Below are positions 10,119 through 21,425 of a stretch of DNA of 64,000 nt, piece after piece. The translations under genes were made by a program, and so were the position numbers. The DNA is from Zingiber officinale (lineage: Eukaryota > Streptophyta > Magnoliopsida > Zingiberales > Zingiberaceae), in contig NC_055991.1 in the NCBI RefSeq assembly GCF_018446385.1, forward strand, positions 118,277,794 through 118,341,793. Direction: 5' to 3'. The notes under the pieces are model-generated. The model had not been told where the DNA came from. It was given only the letters and a program-made list of their open reading frames with translations, and did not search any database. Each line of letters begins with the position of its first letter. Positions within the stretch are counted from its first letter, which is position 1.

Positions 10119-12119
10119 CGGTGCGTGGGCTTCTGCTGCTGGTTGATGGTGGTGGTGGAGTTAATAGCGATCGAGGGCAGAGGAAGACGAGGGGCAAAAG
10201 AAGGTGGAACTAGTGAAGAGGAGGGCTATCGGGAGTGAGTGAGGTAGAATTGGGATGACGTGGAGGGGTTGGGATCCAATAGGGAAGGATGTTTGGGATT
10301 TTGTGATAAGGTTATTAATTTTATAACTTTGATATTGCATTTAATAGCTCTTTTATTTTCTTTTTATGTTTTTTTTATGTTTGTTTTATTTGGATGAGGG
10401 AAGAAAGAGGTAAAAATAAATATATTTTTGTAATCAGTACCAAGATTTTTATAGAGAATCCATTATAAAAAGATGTCACTCCCGATTTATGATCGATGAA
10501 AAAATTATTTCCATGAGACTGAATCGTCTAGAGATAATCGAAAGTGTTTGATGAATGAACGAAAATGGATGAAATGAAATTTTATATGAATGCAAAGAAG
10601 TTGAATATCTGTATCCAATTTAATTCTTAGCATCTGTTTATTTAGGAAAATAAGTGGAAAGGAATAGAAAAACAAAACGGGGAAATATGACGAGGAAGTG
10701 GGGAGAAGAATTGGAGTCACAGTTCAATTTAATTGAATTAAATAAAATCAGGAAATAGATAAAAATAATAATATAATCCTCAAGGATAAGAAAGAAATTT
10801 ATTTAGTTGAGAATTAGGAAGAGTTGGAAGTGAGGAGAAGAATTGGAATCACCTAACGACATTTTACTACATTTTCCCTCCATCTATCTGAACTAGGCCA
10901 AACGCCTACTGTGACTCAATGGAGATATACAAGCAAGGCGATGAGTTGATGGTGCAGAAAGGACTATATATCCCAATCATGGCAAGTGTAAACGTTGCTA
11001 GCAATGATTTTGTTGTCCTTGATGACCTACCTCGATGTCTTTTGCTTCATCTTCCACCAACCTTCATCGTCTCTCTACTCCAACCAAATGCTTCCATGTA
11101 ACTTCATTCTTCATTGCGCCACCTTCAATAAACTTCTACGTCTTCTCCTCGACACCAACCTCTTCAAAATGGCACGTTTTGAAGCTTTGAGAAACATATT
11201 TTTTTTTCTTTGACAACTCATCTTTCTAGAGACTAAAACACAGCCCTGGAAGATCGAATATGACAGCCATGGAAGATCGAATATGAGAATATACCATGGA
11301 TGAAGTCCAAGACACTCTCAAGGTGAGGCAGAACAACCAATGCCAAACATGCATTTCATTCATGGACAGATACCTTTAAGAAACAAATACTCTCTTCTTC
11401 TTTGAAAAGCCTCAATTAATGCAGCCTCATCTGAAAAAGTAATGATAGAGTATTAGTTTTGGAGCAATTCATTAGTTAGAATACCAAGTGTAAATAAAAA
11501 GTTAATAGCGTCTGACAATAAAATGCCAAGGAAACTATAGACGAAAATGAAAACAATGGCTCTAGGACTGGTGCAAAAAGAAAATAATATTCACAGATCA
11601 TGTTGGGATTGTGAATGCTATGCTGTTCTAGCACCACTTAGTTGAATTGGCCATCTTAAATCATGCTTATAATTTAAACATGACCAGAAGTCAATAAGCT
11701 TTAGCACCACTTTGTCTTCCTTCGCACACGCGCGCACACGGCCTACTTCATTCTCTTATTATGAAGCATGGAAATTTATCAGAGACAGGTAACACGATGC
11801 TATTATGGAAAACTGACAAATGAACATATGCTTCTGTCTAGAGAATGACCGAAAAGAAAATAGGCCACTCTTCCAGAATGAATGCAGCTGATAGAAAGAG
11901 TAGTCGGAGACAGGAAACTACAAACAGGATATTTATTAGGTTAGACCCAATAGATTTGGTACAATGCGAATTCCATTGACCTCTAAAGAGGAAATGGCTG
12001 TAATACTGCCATACTGTTCCTTCAATTAAAGTTAAAATAACTAATTCTTATAACAAACACTTCAAATAAGATAGAATTGCTAAAAGAAAACTACATTGCT
12101 GTCAATATAGTGCAGTAAT
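10119..12119. other. Intergenic stretch upstream of the CP28A-type gene
   Basis: The first 250 bases should hold the 5' leader and promoter of the minus-strand RNA-binding gene; a GGTGGTGGTGGAG-type purine-rich leader is visible near 10130-10160. Around 10915-11210 two overlapping short frames have moderately gene-like composition but no motif I recognise and break quickly, so they may be a decayed gene piece. A direct repeat of GGAAGATCGAATATGA lies at about 11249 and 11271. Nothing else was identified. Confidence 0.4.
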
Positions 12120-12385
12120 AACCACAGAAAATAGATGAACAAATGCCCTTGAGACAAACCAAGATAAGTTTCTTCCTCAAATTTGGCTTACCTTTTTCTT
12201 GACTTGATCGTGGCCACTACCATATCCCCAATGCAAGCAGGACCAAATGGGTTCATGCGTTTATAATCCCCTTGACATATTTAATTTAATTGTGAACTTC
12301 TAGTAGACTGCTGACTGCGGCTGCCACTAGAACACAATTGGCATGAGAAATTTTTTTCTTGCTGTTCCTCCTCTTCCTTTCAAAA
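12120..12385 (-). pseudogene. Decayed copy of cytosolic ribosomal protein uL14 (RPL23)
   Basis: Read on the minus strand, three frames together follow uL14 in order. GRGGTARKKF (about 12380-12350) matches the N-terminal GRGGSAGNKF. LVAAAVS then matches LPVAATVN, and IKYVKGI matches ISVKGIKG. KRMNPFGPACIGDMVVATIK (about 12263-12204) matches NRLPSACVGDMVMATVK, and GKPNLRKKLILV (about 12194-12158) matches GKPDLRKKVMPAV. The frame changes several times and there is a stop in the missing middle, so it cannot encode uL14. The C-terminal 50 residues were not found. The matching blocks run on without introns, which suggests a retrocopied (processed) pseudogene. I saw no poly(A) remnant or target duplication. 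Confidence 0.75.
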
Positions 12386-12777
12386 TAACAGAACCAAATC
12401 AGCATTTGCATGACAATTAAAAATCTCACATTTATTTCAACAGAAACTTTAGGATTAACCATGTTAAAAAGTTTATTCAATATTCATTTTGCCAAAAAAA
12501 AAAAGTTCACCAGCTGAATTCAACTTCGGCAGTTTTCACCTCACTTTGAGGGCCAGAATTGAAATAGCAGAAAACCCTTCTTTAACACAAATTTTGAGTC
12601 ATGTAAAAAAAAGTTATATAATACACTACGCTTATGTCATTTCTACTTGAAATTTAAGATGAGAATCATCTTTCTGGTTTTGTGCAATCCAAAACTATTT
12701 CTATAGAGCAAAGTACTACTTGCAAAGAGAACTCATAAGCAATCATAATTATGACTCTATGAGCAAGATCATATACC

Positions 12778-13629
12778 TCAAGAGTTCGACAATCTAGCAT
12801 CCAACTTTTCCGCCAAAAGACTTATCCATGCCTGATCAATATTGTTGAAGCCTCTTATGGTATCACCACCAATGATAATAATTCCTCTATCTCCAAGCGG
12901 TTGTAAAATGACTGACTGGGTATTACTTGGAAAGAAGGACAGCTCAGACCTTCCTGGATAAAGAGAAAGGTTTGCCAAATAGCTCTGCTTTCCAGATGAC
13001 ATCACATTCTTGCAAAGCGATCCTTTAAGCAGATCATGGACATCAACAGCCATCGCAACGGTATTATCATTTTCGGATACCGCTGCAGCCCCAATTTGGA
13101 GAAGGCAAACGCCTCCATAAACCACCACCAAGGATCTACAACAAGTGCTGGATGAAATGGAGTCCCACACCCATTGCAACTCACGAACGGCAAGATGCCC
13201 GATACCGGTATTCATACGCATACACTCCGCGCCACAAGGAATGACCGTAGCAACAGATTTCGGCCGAATCGACAACCACACAAAACCAGAAAGGAGGTTG
13301 ATCACCGCCAGCGAAAGGGCCAGAATGTCCGCTCTGGATTGTGAACTGGATGCGTCGGTGACAAAAGCGATGCCGGAAAAGACGCGGTTGAGGAGAACTG
13401 CGATCAAAGACAGACCACCGACGTAAATCGGCAAGCTGCGCACGATTCCGTCGTTGTTGGCGACCCAATCGCCCACCAAATCTCGTCTGGGTTTCAGATT
13501 GATGCGACTAAATTGGGAAGAAGAGAAAGAGGATCTAGCGAGAGGAAGCGATGATGGAGATCGAAGGGGGCGGAGAGGAAACGGAGACAGAGTAATCGCC
13601 GGAGATCTCAGAGTTGAAGAGGAGAACAT
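12778..13629 (-). CDS. CCB4: CCB4, cofactor assembly of complex C (cytochrome b6 haem c attachment)
   Basis: A single-exon minus-strand frame of 283 residues is counted from the ATG at 13629. CCB proteins of the thylakoid membrane attach haem c covalently to cytochrome b6 from the stromal side, and CCB4 works in a complex with CCB1-CCB3. The N-terminus (about 45 residues, MFSSSTLRSP...) is Ser/Pro/Arg-rich, like a plastid transit peptide. Two hydrophobic segments follow, around RSLPIYVGGLSLIAVLLNRV and ILALSLAVINLLSGFVWLSI. The conserved blocks DASSSQSRAD, SYLANLSLYPGRSEL, NTQSVILQPLGDRG and TIRGFNNIDQAWIS agree with plant CCB4 as remembered. The frame extends 36 codons upstream to 13737, but a TATAAATA box lies inside that extension, so the internal ATG is the likely start. 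Expression of cytochrome b6f depends on this factor. Confidence 0.88.
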   Translation of the reverse strand: MFSSSTLRSPAITLSPFPLRPLRSPSSLPLARSSFSSSQFSRINLKPRRDLVGDWVANNDGIVRSLPIYVGGLSLIAVLLNRVFSGIAFVTDASSSQSRADILALSLAVINLLSGFVWLSIRPKSVATVIPCGAECMRMNTGIGHLAVRELQWVWDSISSSTCCRSLVVVYGGVCLLQIGAAAVSENDNTVAMAVDVHDLLKGSLCKNVMSSGKQSYLANLSLYPGRSELSFFPSNTQSVILQPLGDRGIIIIGGDTIRGFNNIDQAWISLLAEKLDARLSNS

Positions 13630-13693
13630 CTTGAACGAGATAGAGCCAAGAGAGAAATGCAACGATAATGCGTGGGAGAGAGAAGGATCCAAG

Positions 13694-13701
13694 TATTTAT
13701 A
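13694..13701 (-). promoter_or_regulatory. TATA box of CCB4
   Basis: The minus strand reads TATAAATA here, 65 bases upstream of the chosen CCB4 ATG and inside a longer open frame. Its place fits a transcription start about 30 bases further on and decides in favour of the ATG at 13629. Confidence 0.6.
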
Positions 13702-13886
13702 TGGAGGAGCGTAAGGGTTTATAACGGGCCCTTCCATGGGCCAAAATTGGGCTTGAATACGGTGAACAATATCAATAGAAATTAAAAATGTTTATCTTGG
13801 GCTAATAATTATCAATGATATTTTTATTTTTATTTTTATTTTTATTCCATTTTATCTAATGAAGTTTAAAAAAAATACTTCACGGT

Positions 13887-13887
<1 letters not shown>

Positions 13888-13927
<40 letters not shown>

Positions 13928-14363
13928 TTCTTATGCTGCGGCTCGTTTGGTACAGTGTCGTGTGGTACAGTCCACGTCAGCCGAGCGCGTGAAACAAAAG
14001 AAACAAAGGCGCATGAAAAAAACAAAAAAACACAGGCAAAACCTAGCAAAAGTCATCTCCCTCGCCGAGCTCGGCGGCTGTCCCTCTTCGAAACCTGCCG
14101 CGACCTACCAGCCGTAACTCTCGCCGCCACGAGCAGAGCTCCCTTGCCAAGCTCTGCTCTCTCCCTCGCCGAGCTCTGCTCTCTCCCTCGCCGATCTCTC
14201 TCCCTCGTCGAGCTCTGCTCTCTCCTCTCCACGAGCCAGCCACCAGCCGCAACCCTCGCCGCCACGAGCAGAGCTCCCTCGTCGAACTAAGGATTACGAA
14301 GGGAGCTCTCATTTTCGAAGGTCAAAGGGCCACAGCCAAGAGCGCGGGGCGTGAGTTCAGGCA
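13888..14363 (+). mobile_element. Extra copy of the second MULE's left arm
   Basis: The block starts with (TA)n(GA)n, then AATTCTTATGCTGCGGCTCG, and ends GCGTGAGTTCAGGCA directly against the terminal inverted repeat of the large MULE. It is almost identical, in the same orientation, to 25607-26058, which is the left arm of the MULE at 25607-27714. It includes short degenerate repeats around CGCCGAGCTCTGCTCTCTCC. Alone it has only one arm. It is either a truncated MULE or a duplicate made when the large MULE became lodged here. Confidence 0.7.
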
Positions 14364-15100
14364 GTGAGGCTCTCCTGCGGTGTTTTTGGTGCGGTTTGGT
14401 GCGGCATGGGACAGCGAGGATGCCATGTCAAATGTGGTAAAGGGCATACGAAGCAATCTGCACCAAAAACACCGCAGGTGTTTAACCTCTCCAGAAAAAA
14501 AACCCTGGCGCTCGCCTCTCCTCTCTCGCCGAACCAGATATCTCTCGCTGCGATCTCCCTCGCTCGTTCCCTCGCCTCTCTCGCTGCAGCCGCTCACCAC
14601 TCGCTGCGATCTCCCTCGCTTGTTCCCTCCCTCTCTCGCCTGAAAACATTGTGTCGGGGCTCCCTCCCTCGCTGCGCCTTCCTCACCGGCCTCGCTGCGA
14701 TCTCCCCGCCGCATCTCCCTCTCTCGCCTAAAAACATTGCGTCAGGGGCTCCCTCCCTCGCCGCGCCTTCCTCACTGTCGCCTACCTCTCAACCGAAGAG
14801 AGCCCTAGCTTCTCCCCTGACTGGCTGCCGGTGGAAACGAGGTACCTTGCTACCAATCTGGATCATTAGCTGATCTTTTCTTCATACCCCTTGTTAATTT
14901 GCTACCAATCTGGAAATGAAGTACTTTGCTACCAATCTAGATCATTAGCTGATCTTTTCTTCATACCCCTTGTTAATTTGCTAAACAATGTCAGGTCATA
15001 GAATTTTGTCATGTTAGCAGGATATGCCTCTGCAAATGGTTTATGTAATTGTATCAGACAACTTAAGTTTATTGATAACAATATCAGGTTTAGAGTTTGT
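14364..15100 (+). repeat. Left terminal inverted repeat of the large MULE
   Basis: This matches the reverse complement of about 24870-25606 at well over 90% by eye. Within the first 115 bases a small fold-back is formed: CCTGCGGTGTTTTTGGTGC at 14376 pairs with TGCACCAAAAACACCGCAGG at 14458. The middle is a C/T-rich imperfect repeat of TCGCTGCGATCTCCCTCGC type. The inner end contains a duplicated ACCAATCTGGATCATTAGC block, and part of it recurs at about 15110-15365. Confidence 0.85.
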
Positions 15101-15483
15101 GATCTTTGCAATCTGGATCATTAGCTGATATTTTCTTCATAACCCTTGTTAATTTGCTACAATTACTTATTACCTTTAATTGATCAAGGTTAACTTCGTT
15201 TAGACCATGTTGGAGACTTATAATATTATTCATGATATGATGTATGCTAAACAATGATAGTTCATAGAATTTGGTCATGTTAGCAGGATATGCCTCTGCA
15301 AATGGTTTATGTAATTGTATCAGACAACTTAAGTTTATTGATAACAATATCAGGTTTAGAGTTTGTGATCCTTGTCAAGTTAATTGTAAAACTTAAGTTT
15401 GTTGTTTATTCTAAAATAAGATGTAGTATTTATTTATTTATCTATTGTCAAATATAATGCGAGGGCGCACAAAAATGTAAGAA

Positions 15484-17690
15484 AATAGAGTTGATGATCA
15501 AGAATTCATTTCCCAAGTTGCAGATGATCGAAAGCAAAAAATTGGAATGGAATTCCCATCACTAGATGATGCATATTCATTTTATAACCAATATGCACGA
15601 GAAGCGGAATTTAGTTCAAGGAATAGCACGAGTAGGAAAAACAAGATGACAAATGAAGTGACATGGAAACAAATTGTTTGATTTAAAGAAGGGCATACAG
15701 ATCTAATGCGGAACAAAAAACATCCAAACCCTAATCAATAAACAAAGGAAAGAGCACGTGGCACAGTTAGAACAGGTTGTAAGTCAAATATTGCATATGT
15801 CAAGAAACAGACGGGGCCTAATTGGGTTGTCTGTAACTTCATAGAAACCCATAATCATCCGCTCTCAACCCCATCAAAGGTGCATTTGCTACGCTCACAT
15901 CGTAGTGTTTCGGTAGCTAAGAAAGCATTGACAAAATAGTTTTCAGAAGCCAATGTACCAACTTGTCAACAAATGCGTTTATCGGAGATAGAGTATGGAG
16001 GCCCTGAGTTGGTAGGTTGCACAGAAAAAGATATTAGAAATTTTGAGAGAAATCTTAGGGATGAGCAAAAGGGTATTGATGCCGAAACACTGATTGAGTT
16101 TTTTACCTCTGAGCAAGAAAAGAATTCAGCTTTTTTCTTTGATTACGAGACTGATTCAGATAAGAAATTTAGTAGGTGCTTTTGGGCTGATCATGTATCA
16201 AGAAGGGCATATAGTGTATTCGGTGATGCAGTTGTATTTGATACTATATATAACACCAATAGATATGACTTGATTTTGGCACCATTTGTAGGAGTTAACC
16301 ATCATCATCAGACAATTATTTTTGGCTGCGGGTTTCTTAGTGATGAGAAAACTGAGTTTTTTGTTTGGCTGCTTACAAAGTTCTTAGAAGTCATGACTAA
16401 AGGTGCACCAAACATTATCATCACTGATCAAGATCCTGCTATGACAAAAGCTATTGCACAGGTTTTCTCTCAAACAGTGCATCGATATTGTTTGTGGCAC
16501 ATATTGAACGAATTCCCAAATAAATTAGACCCTTTGACTTTTCGAAACCACTATCACAGCATAAAGAATGTCATTACAAATTCTACAACACCTGATGATT
16601 TTGAGAAGTCATGGGAAAAGACTATCAAGTGTGCTAACTTAGAGAAAAATGATTGGTTATCCTTGATGTATGAATTACGACATAGATGGGTTCCAGTATA
16701 TTTTAGTCATGTGTTTTCAGTAGGAATGTCAAGTAGTCAAAGATCTGAAGGTTCACATGCATTTTTCAAGAAATATGTTTCAAATAAGAACTCATTAATG
16801 GATTTTATCACCCGTTTTAATAAAGCACTGAGACACAAAAGACACAATGAGTTAGTTGCAGACCATATTGATATGAATGAGCATCCCAAGGTTAAGACAA
16901 CCTGGCCAATGGAAACTCAAATGGTTAAGATATACACAAAAAAGAAATGATTGGAGTTTCAAAGTGAAATGACCGAGAGTCATAGTTATTATGTGCAACA
17001 GACATTTACAGGAGTTGCATCAGCAGTTTGCCATGTGATGAAATTTCAAAGTTCTTCTTCCTCAAAATCAAGAGTGCTCACACATGACAAACAAAGGGAC
17101 TACATATCGTGTAGCTACACAAAATTTGAGTTTGAGGGCATTCCATGCAGACACATGTTAGCTTTTTTCGTATTAACCAAGTGTTTCTTTTGCCTAATAC
17201 GTATATACTCAAACGATGGACACGAGATGCAAAAGTTGGAGCAATATACGCTTTAAGAGAGCAAAATGTCAATGATGAGCCTGATTTAGAAAGGTATTTG
17301 ATATCGAGGCACTCGAGGTTATCCTATAAAGTTTCAGTATTAGTTGATGATGCATCTTTGAGTAATGAGAGGGCAATCTTCTTGGATGAACAATTCGATT
17401 ATATCTACAACAAAATTCAAGAGATGTCCATTAGTACAACATGCAGTGATAGAAGTCAAAGAAAGAAATCCATTGATGAGGGTCTTGGTATTATTGATCC
17501 TTCTACAATAAGAACTAAGGGATGTGGGAAGAGATTAAAATCATCAAAGGAGAAATCAACCTCAAATTATAGGCTTTGTCATGGATGCAGACATCGAGGA
17601 GTGTCACATGATAAGCGTAACTGTCCTAATTTGCAGCAAGAGTATGTGTCAATTATTTTTATATTTTTATTATATTTTATTATATTTTGT
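15484..17690 (+). pseudogene. FAR1-type Mutator transposase, decayed
   Basis: The reading frame contains all parts of a FAR1/Jittery-type MULE transposase. An N-terminal FAR1 DNA-binding region (about 15530-15900, with FPSLDDAYSFYNQYA and ETHNHPLS) is followed by the MULE catalytic domain. Likely catalytic acids are the Asp in VVFDTIYNTN, the first Asp of IITDQDPAM and the Glu of QRSEGSHAFF. A SWIM zinc finger with GIPCRHMLAFF (about 17130-17165) and a zinc knuckle CHGCRHRGVSHDKRNC (about 17578-17625) follow. In-frame stops occur at 15679, 15739, 15937 and 16948, and the frame shifts within about 17165-17185, so it is inactive. The longest open piece, 15973-16947, covers most of the catalytic domain. 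Host FAR1/FHY3 genes share this architecture, but position between TIRs marks it as the element's own gene. Confidence 0.85.
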
Positions 17691-17890
17691 ATATAACAAT
17701 ATGTCAATTATCAGATCAATTGAAGATAATAATCATATCAGTCTTAACGACACATATGAACCTGATTTGGGATCTATAGCTGGTACTATCAAAGTTTTAA
17801 TTTATTAAATTATAGTGGTTTATTGTTTATTGAATAAATAAAATTAATAAATTGTAATTTTTATTGTAGGTTCTAACAACATGCTTTAGG

Positions 17891-17990
17891 ATATTGACAG
17901 ATGCATCATTAGCTTATGGATTTGAAAAGAAGAATAATTAACAGGATGCATCTGTATTTGATTTGGGAGGTGGAACCTTTGATGTTTTAG
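17891..17990 (+). pseudogene. Captured HSP70 fragment (plastid DnaK type)
   Basis: DASLAYGFEKKNN, a stop, then QDASVFDLGGGTFDV follows the HSP70 ATPase-domain block NEPTAASLAYGFEKKNN...VFDLGGGTFDVS. The pairing of GFEKKNN with VFDLGGGTFDV points to the plastid/bacterial DnaK branch, not the cytosolic one. The stop is the TAA at 17939-17941. The piece ends at a splice-donor-like GTAACA at about 17991 and is preceded by a TTATTGTAG acceptor-like site at about 17862. It is a gene fragment carried inside the MULE and cannot make a chaperone. Confidence 0.7.
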
Positions 17991-18291
17991 GTAACAGGAT
18001 GCATTAGCTTCTTACTGATTTCATGTCATTTGCTTCTTTCTGTTTAAGAATTCTATCCTTTTTGTATATACTTAACTTAATGTGTGTTTTCTTTCAGTGA
18101 ATCCAATGCTTGAGAAGATTTGACTTGGATTTGGTTTCGATGTGGTTTATTCCCTTTGCTCCAGTGTTAAAGAAGCTATTAAAAACTTTTTTTGTTTCAT
18201 TATATTGTAATTAAAGAATTGTATTTTGATTTCAAAGATTGGTTTAATGTCGTGTTTTTAGTTTACTGAGACTGAAAGAGTAACTGGAAAT

Positions 18292-19200
18292 TGTAGGTCC
18301 CTTTGGAGGCCGACAAGAGGGGAGGGGTGAATTGCCCTACAAAAATAAAACCAAAAACCCTTCTCGGATATTCAACTAACTTAAAAGAACTTGTAATTAA
18401 AACGGCAGAGACTAATTAAGACAGAAAGTAGACACAGAGGAATTACTTGGTTTGCAATCAGAGGATTGCTAATCCAAGGCAAAAAAGGCACACTAATTGA
18501 TTCTCCTCTGAGCGGAGTAGCCTCTTACAGCGTTGAAAACACAGAAAGAAATAACACAAATGAAAGCACTGGATTACAAGTAGTTGTTCTTAATTTATAA
18601 TTGCTTCTGGACCAAGGCTATATTTATAGTCTTGGTCCGGGCGCCTGGAAGGGTTCCGGGCGCCCTGGGGGGATAAATTTTATCCCCAACGGTCGGATCG
18701 AGTCAAAACTCGATCCTGTTGAAAAGTCGATTCCGGGCACCCGGAAGGGTTCCGAGCGCCCCGGTCGGTTCCGGGCGCCTGGAAAGGTTCCGGGCGCCCG
18801 GAGCCCTAAGGTCAACATAAATTGACTTTTCGACTCCGGTTCAGCTCGTCTCGATCCAGCTCATCTCGGTCCGGGTCTGTTCGCTCCGGCTCCGTTTGCT
18901 TGGGTGATCTCGGCCTTCCAAAATAGGGCTCACCCGAACCCATGTTCTGGCCTTCTCCTCGAGCAGCCTTCCTTCCCGGTTTCTCGTCCCTCGAACGCCG
19001 CGACGCTTCTTCTCGTCCGGGTACTCTTCCATGTCCTCGTCCCTGACGCACCGAGCCCGTCGCCTCTCCCCTGCCGTCCTTCTCGTTAGCCGCGTCCTAC
19101 CTGTGTTCCTAAGCTCCTGCACACTTAGACACAAGGGTTAAACAACGCAGGACCTAGCTTAACTTGTTTGATCACATCAAAACACCTCGGGGTTCCAACA
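18292..19200 (-). repeat. 3' LTR of the gag-only copia element
   Basis: The LTR is 909 bp and, on the element's strand, starts TGTTGGAACCCCGAGG and ends CCTACA. It contains a cluster of GC-rich near-palindromic motifs around GGGCGCCCGGAAGGGTTCC (about 18640-18800). The partner LTR is 21426-22357. Confidence 0.85.
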
Positions 19201-19920
19201 ATCTTCCCTTTTTTGATGTGAGCAACACAAGTTAAGCTAGGGAGAAACAGATGCAATAAAAATAATTTATTTGCAATTAAGTCCAAAGATATTTCATAAA
19301 AAAAAATTTATATACCTCCCCCTAGACTTAACATTCTTCTCCCCCTTTGAACACATTAAAAATAAGGGTTCTTTAAACAAGTCTAAGGTAAACAAAATTT
19401 TTAAGTGAATTTTCATAAAAAAAAAAAAAATTCTAAGCCAATTAATATTAATTTGTAAGGCAATTAATATTAATAAAAAAAAATTCTAACTTAAAAAATT
19501 TTAAGTTATTTTTCATAAAAGATTTCTAAGGTAATTTTCAAAGGAAAAATGTATATGACAATATTCATAGAAAAATTTCTAAGTTAATTAAAAAATATCT
19601 AAGTCAATAATTTTCAGAAATTTTCTAAGTCAAAAAAAAATTATTTTCCAAAAAAAATTATTATTATTATTATTATTTTAATTATAAATTAATTTTAAAT
19701 ATTCTCGAACACAAATTGAATAACTCTTTTAAAGCATTAGGTAAATTAAATTAATGCTTTTTCAGTTAGTCAATTAAACTTTTCATTTCGATACTTGGCT
19801 TCCAGGTAGTGGCGAGGCACTAGGCCTTCTTGGTTATTGGAGCAACAACCACTTCCTTAGACAAAGCCTCATAATGAAATTAGTCGTTTAATTTCCTTGC
19901 TGAAAATGCTAAGTCTAATT

Positions 19921-21369
19921 TTAGATTAAACAGGTTTTTGGAACCCAGTAGAGGTTCCTACCTACAGGGTTAACCAAGTATTTCCTAGGTACATAGATTT
20001 TTGATATATTTCTAATTTGACTTTGATGAAATCTATAATACCAATTTAAACCTCTATAATTTCTAAAAGTAGAAATATTTGAACTTATATATTTTTTCAA
20101 TCTTTCTATTTCTTCTTTTAGTTTTTCATTTTTAATTTTAAAATTTTCAAAATCCTCTATAAGACATGATTTTGTCAAAATTCTCTTTGTTTCTAAAATT
20201 TCATTTTCTAATTTGGCATTTTTATTTTCTAATTTATACATGGATTTAGTCATAGCTTTGATACCGGAGTAAAGCTGATCAGGGGGTAAGAGGCATACCT
20301 CACTTACAATGTCGGACTTGAAGCCTGAATCTCCCTTTGCTTCACTGCTTTCATCCGAGGTCGCTCCCCCTTCATCGATGCTAGGTTCTGATATACTTTG
20401 TCTATCATAGCTTGCCATTAGTGCTATCCCGGCATATTCTTGAGCTTCTGATTCGGATGAAGAAGTGTCGTCCCAAGTTGCTTTTAGGTTGTGTTTCTTG
20501 GGAGACTTCCTTTTGACCTTTTTGAGTTCTGGGCAGTCTTCTCTTAGGTGTCCCTCCTTCTGACACTGGTAGCACCGCACCTTTCTTCCACCTTTTTGAT
20601 TCTTTTTATTCTGCATTCTAAATTTATTAGATCTAAATTTTTTTTTAAAATTTCTTACCATGTATGCTTCTTGATCGTCTTCGGAGTCTGACTCGAGTTC
20701 ATCCTTCTGGGTTGCGTTCAGCGCCATAGTCTGGGTTGTATCTTTTGTCGTTCCTGCATACCTGGTTTCATGCAATTCAAGAGTAGAAAACAACTCTTCT
20801 AAAGTACTTACCTCCAGGTCTTTTGAGATGAAGTAGGCGTCGACGATTGATGTCCACTCCGGAGTTTTTGGAAACGCGTTGAGCGCGTAGCGTATAGTGT
20901 CCCGGTTTGTTACCGTTTCACCAAGGTTTTCGAGACCAGTAACTAGTTCTTTTACCTTCGCATGTAGACCAGCTACTTTCTCACCTCTCTCCAAACGGAG
21001 GTTCATCAGTTTGTTGCGGAGGATGTCCCTTCTAGCGAGCTTTGCTTCGGACGTGCCTTCGTGGAGTTCCAAGAACTTCTCCCAAAGTTCTTTAGCAGAT
21101 AAGTAGTTTCCGATGCGGTTGACCTCTTGAGGCGGTAACACGCTCAGCAGGTGATGTTCCGCACGACTGTTTGCTACCAACTCATTCTGCTCCTTCTTTG
21201 TCCAATCGCTCTCTTCTTTTTCTTTTCCATCTTTATCTATTGGAGCTACAAAATCATATTTCATAATAAACCGAATTTCAAAATCTGTTTTTAGAAATAC
21301 CTCCATACGACGCTTCCAGTCTGCGAAGTTCCCCTCGAATTTTGGTGGAACAATGCTCGGTCTGGCCAT
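19921..21369 (-). CDS. Gag protein of the copia-type element
   Basis: The 482-residue frame has a copia gag (UBN2-type) domain over about residues 10-205, with NFADWKRRMEVFL near the start and AKELWEKFLELHEG (92-105). A single CCHC zinc knuckle CYQCQKEGHLREDC spans 266-279, preceded by a Lys/Arg-rich stretch. An acidic serine-rich region and a Lys/Glu coiled-coil-like segment (about 385-440) follow. It is the nucleocapsid-type structural protein of the element. The frame is open throughout, which fits recent insertion or selection on gag in trans-mobilised families. Confidence 0.85.
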   Translation of the reverse strand: MARPSIVPPKFEGNFADWKRRMEVFLKTDFEIRFIMKYDFVAPIDKDGKEKEESDWTKKEQNELVANSRAEHHLLSVLPPQEVNRIGNYLSAKELWEKFLELHEGTSEAKLARRDILRNKLMNLRLERGEKVAGLHAKVKELVTGLENLGETVTNRDTIRYALNAFPKTPEWTSIVDAYFISKDLEVSTLEELFSTLELHETRYAGTTKDTTQTMALNATQKDELESDSEDDQEAYMVRNFKKKFRSNKFRMQNKKNQKGGRKVRCYQCQKEGHLREDCPELKKVKRKSPKKHNLKATWDDTSSSESEAQEYAGIALMASYDRQSISEPSIDEGGATSDESSEAKGDSGFKSDIVSEVCLLPPDQLYSGIKAMTKSMYKLENKNAKLENEILETKRILTKSCLIEDFENFKIKNEKLKEEIERLKKYISSNISTFRNYRGLNWYYRFHQSQIRNISKIYVPRKYLVNPVGRNLYWVPKTCLI

Positions 21370-21425
21370 CTTTGTTGCTTCGATCGGCGGTTAGTCCTCC
21401 TGAAGCGCCTTGCTCTGATACCCCT

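Noticed and set aside
10919-11213. Possible small gene between the CP28A-type gene and the uL14 pseudogene
   Set aside because: Two frames overlap, neither has a motif or splice support. Kept only as a note in the intergenic entry.
14043-14873. Ser/Arg/Leu-rich frames in the MULE arms
   Set aside because: They arise from the C/T-rich repeats of the inverted repeats, occur on both strands and recur in each arm copy.
15973-16950. Host FAR1/FHY3 light-signalling gene
   Set aside because: The frame has in-frame stops and lies between long terminal inverted repeats, so it is a transposase relic.
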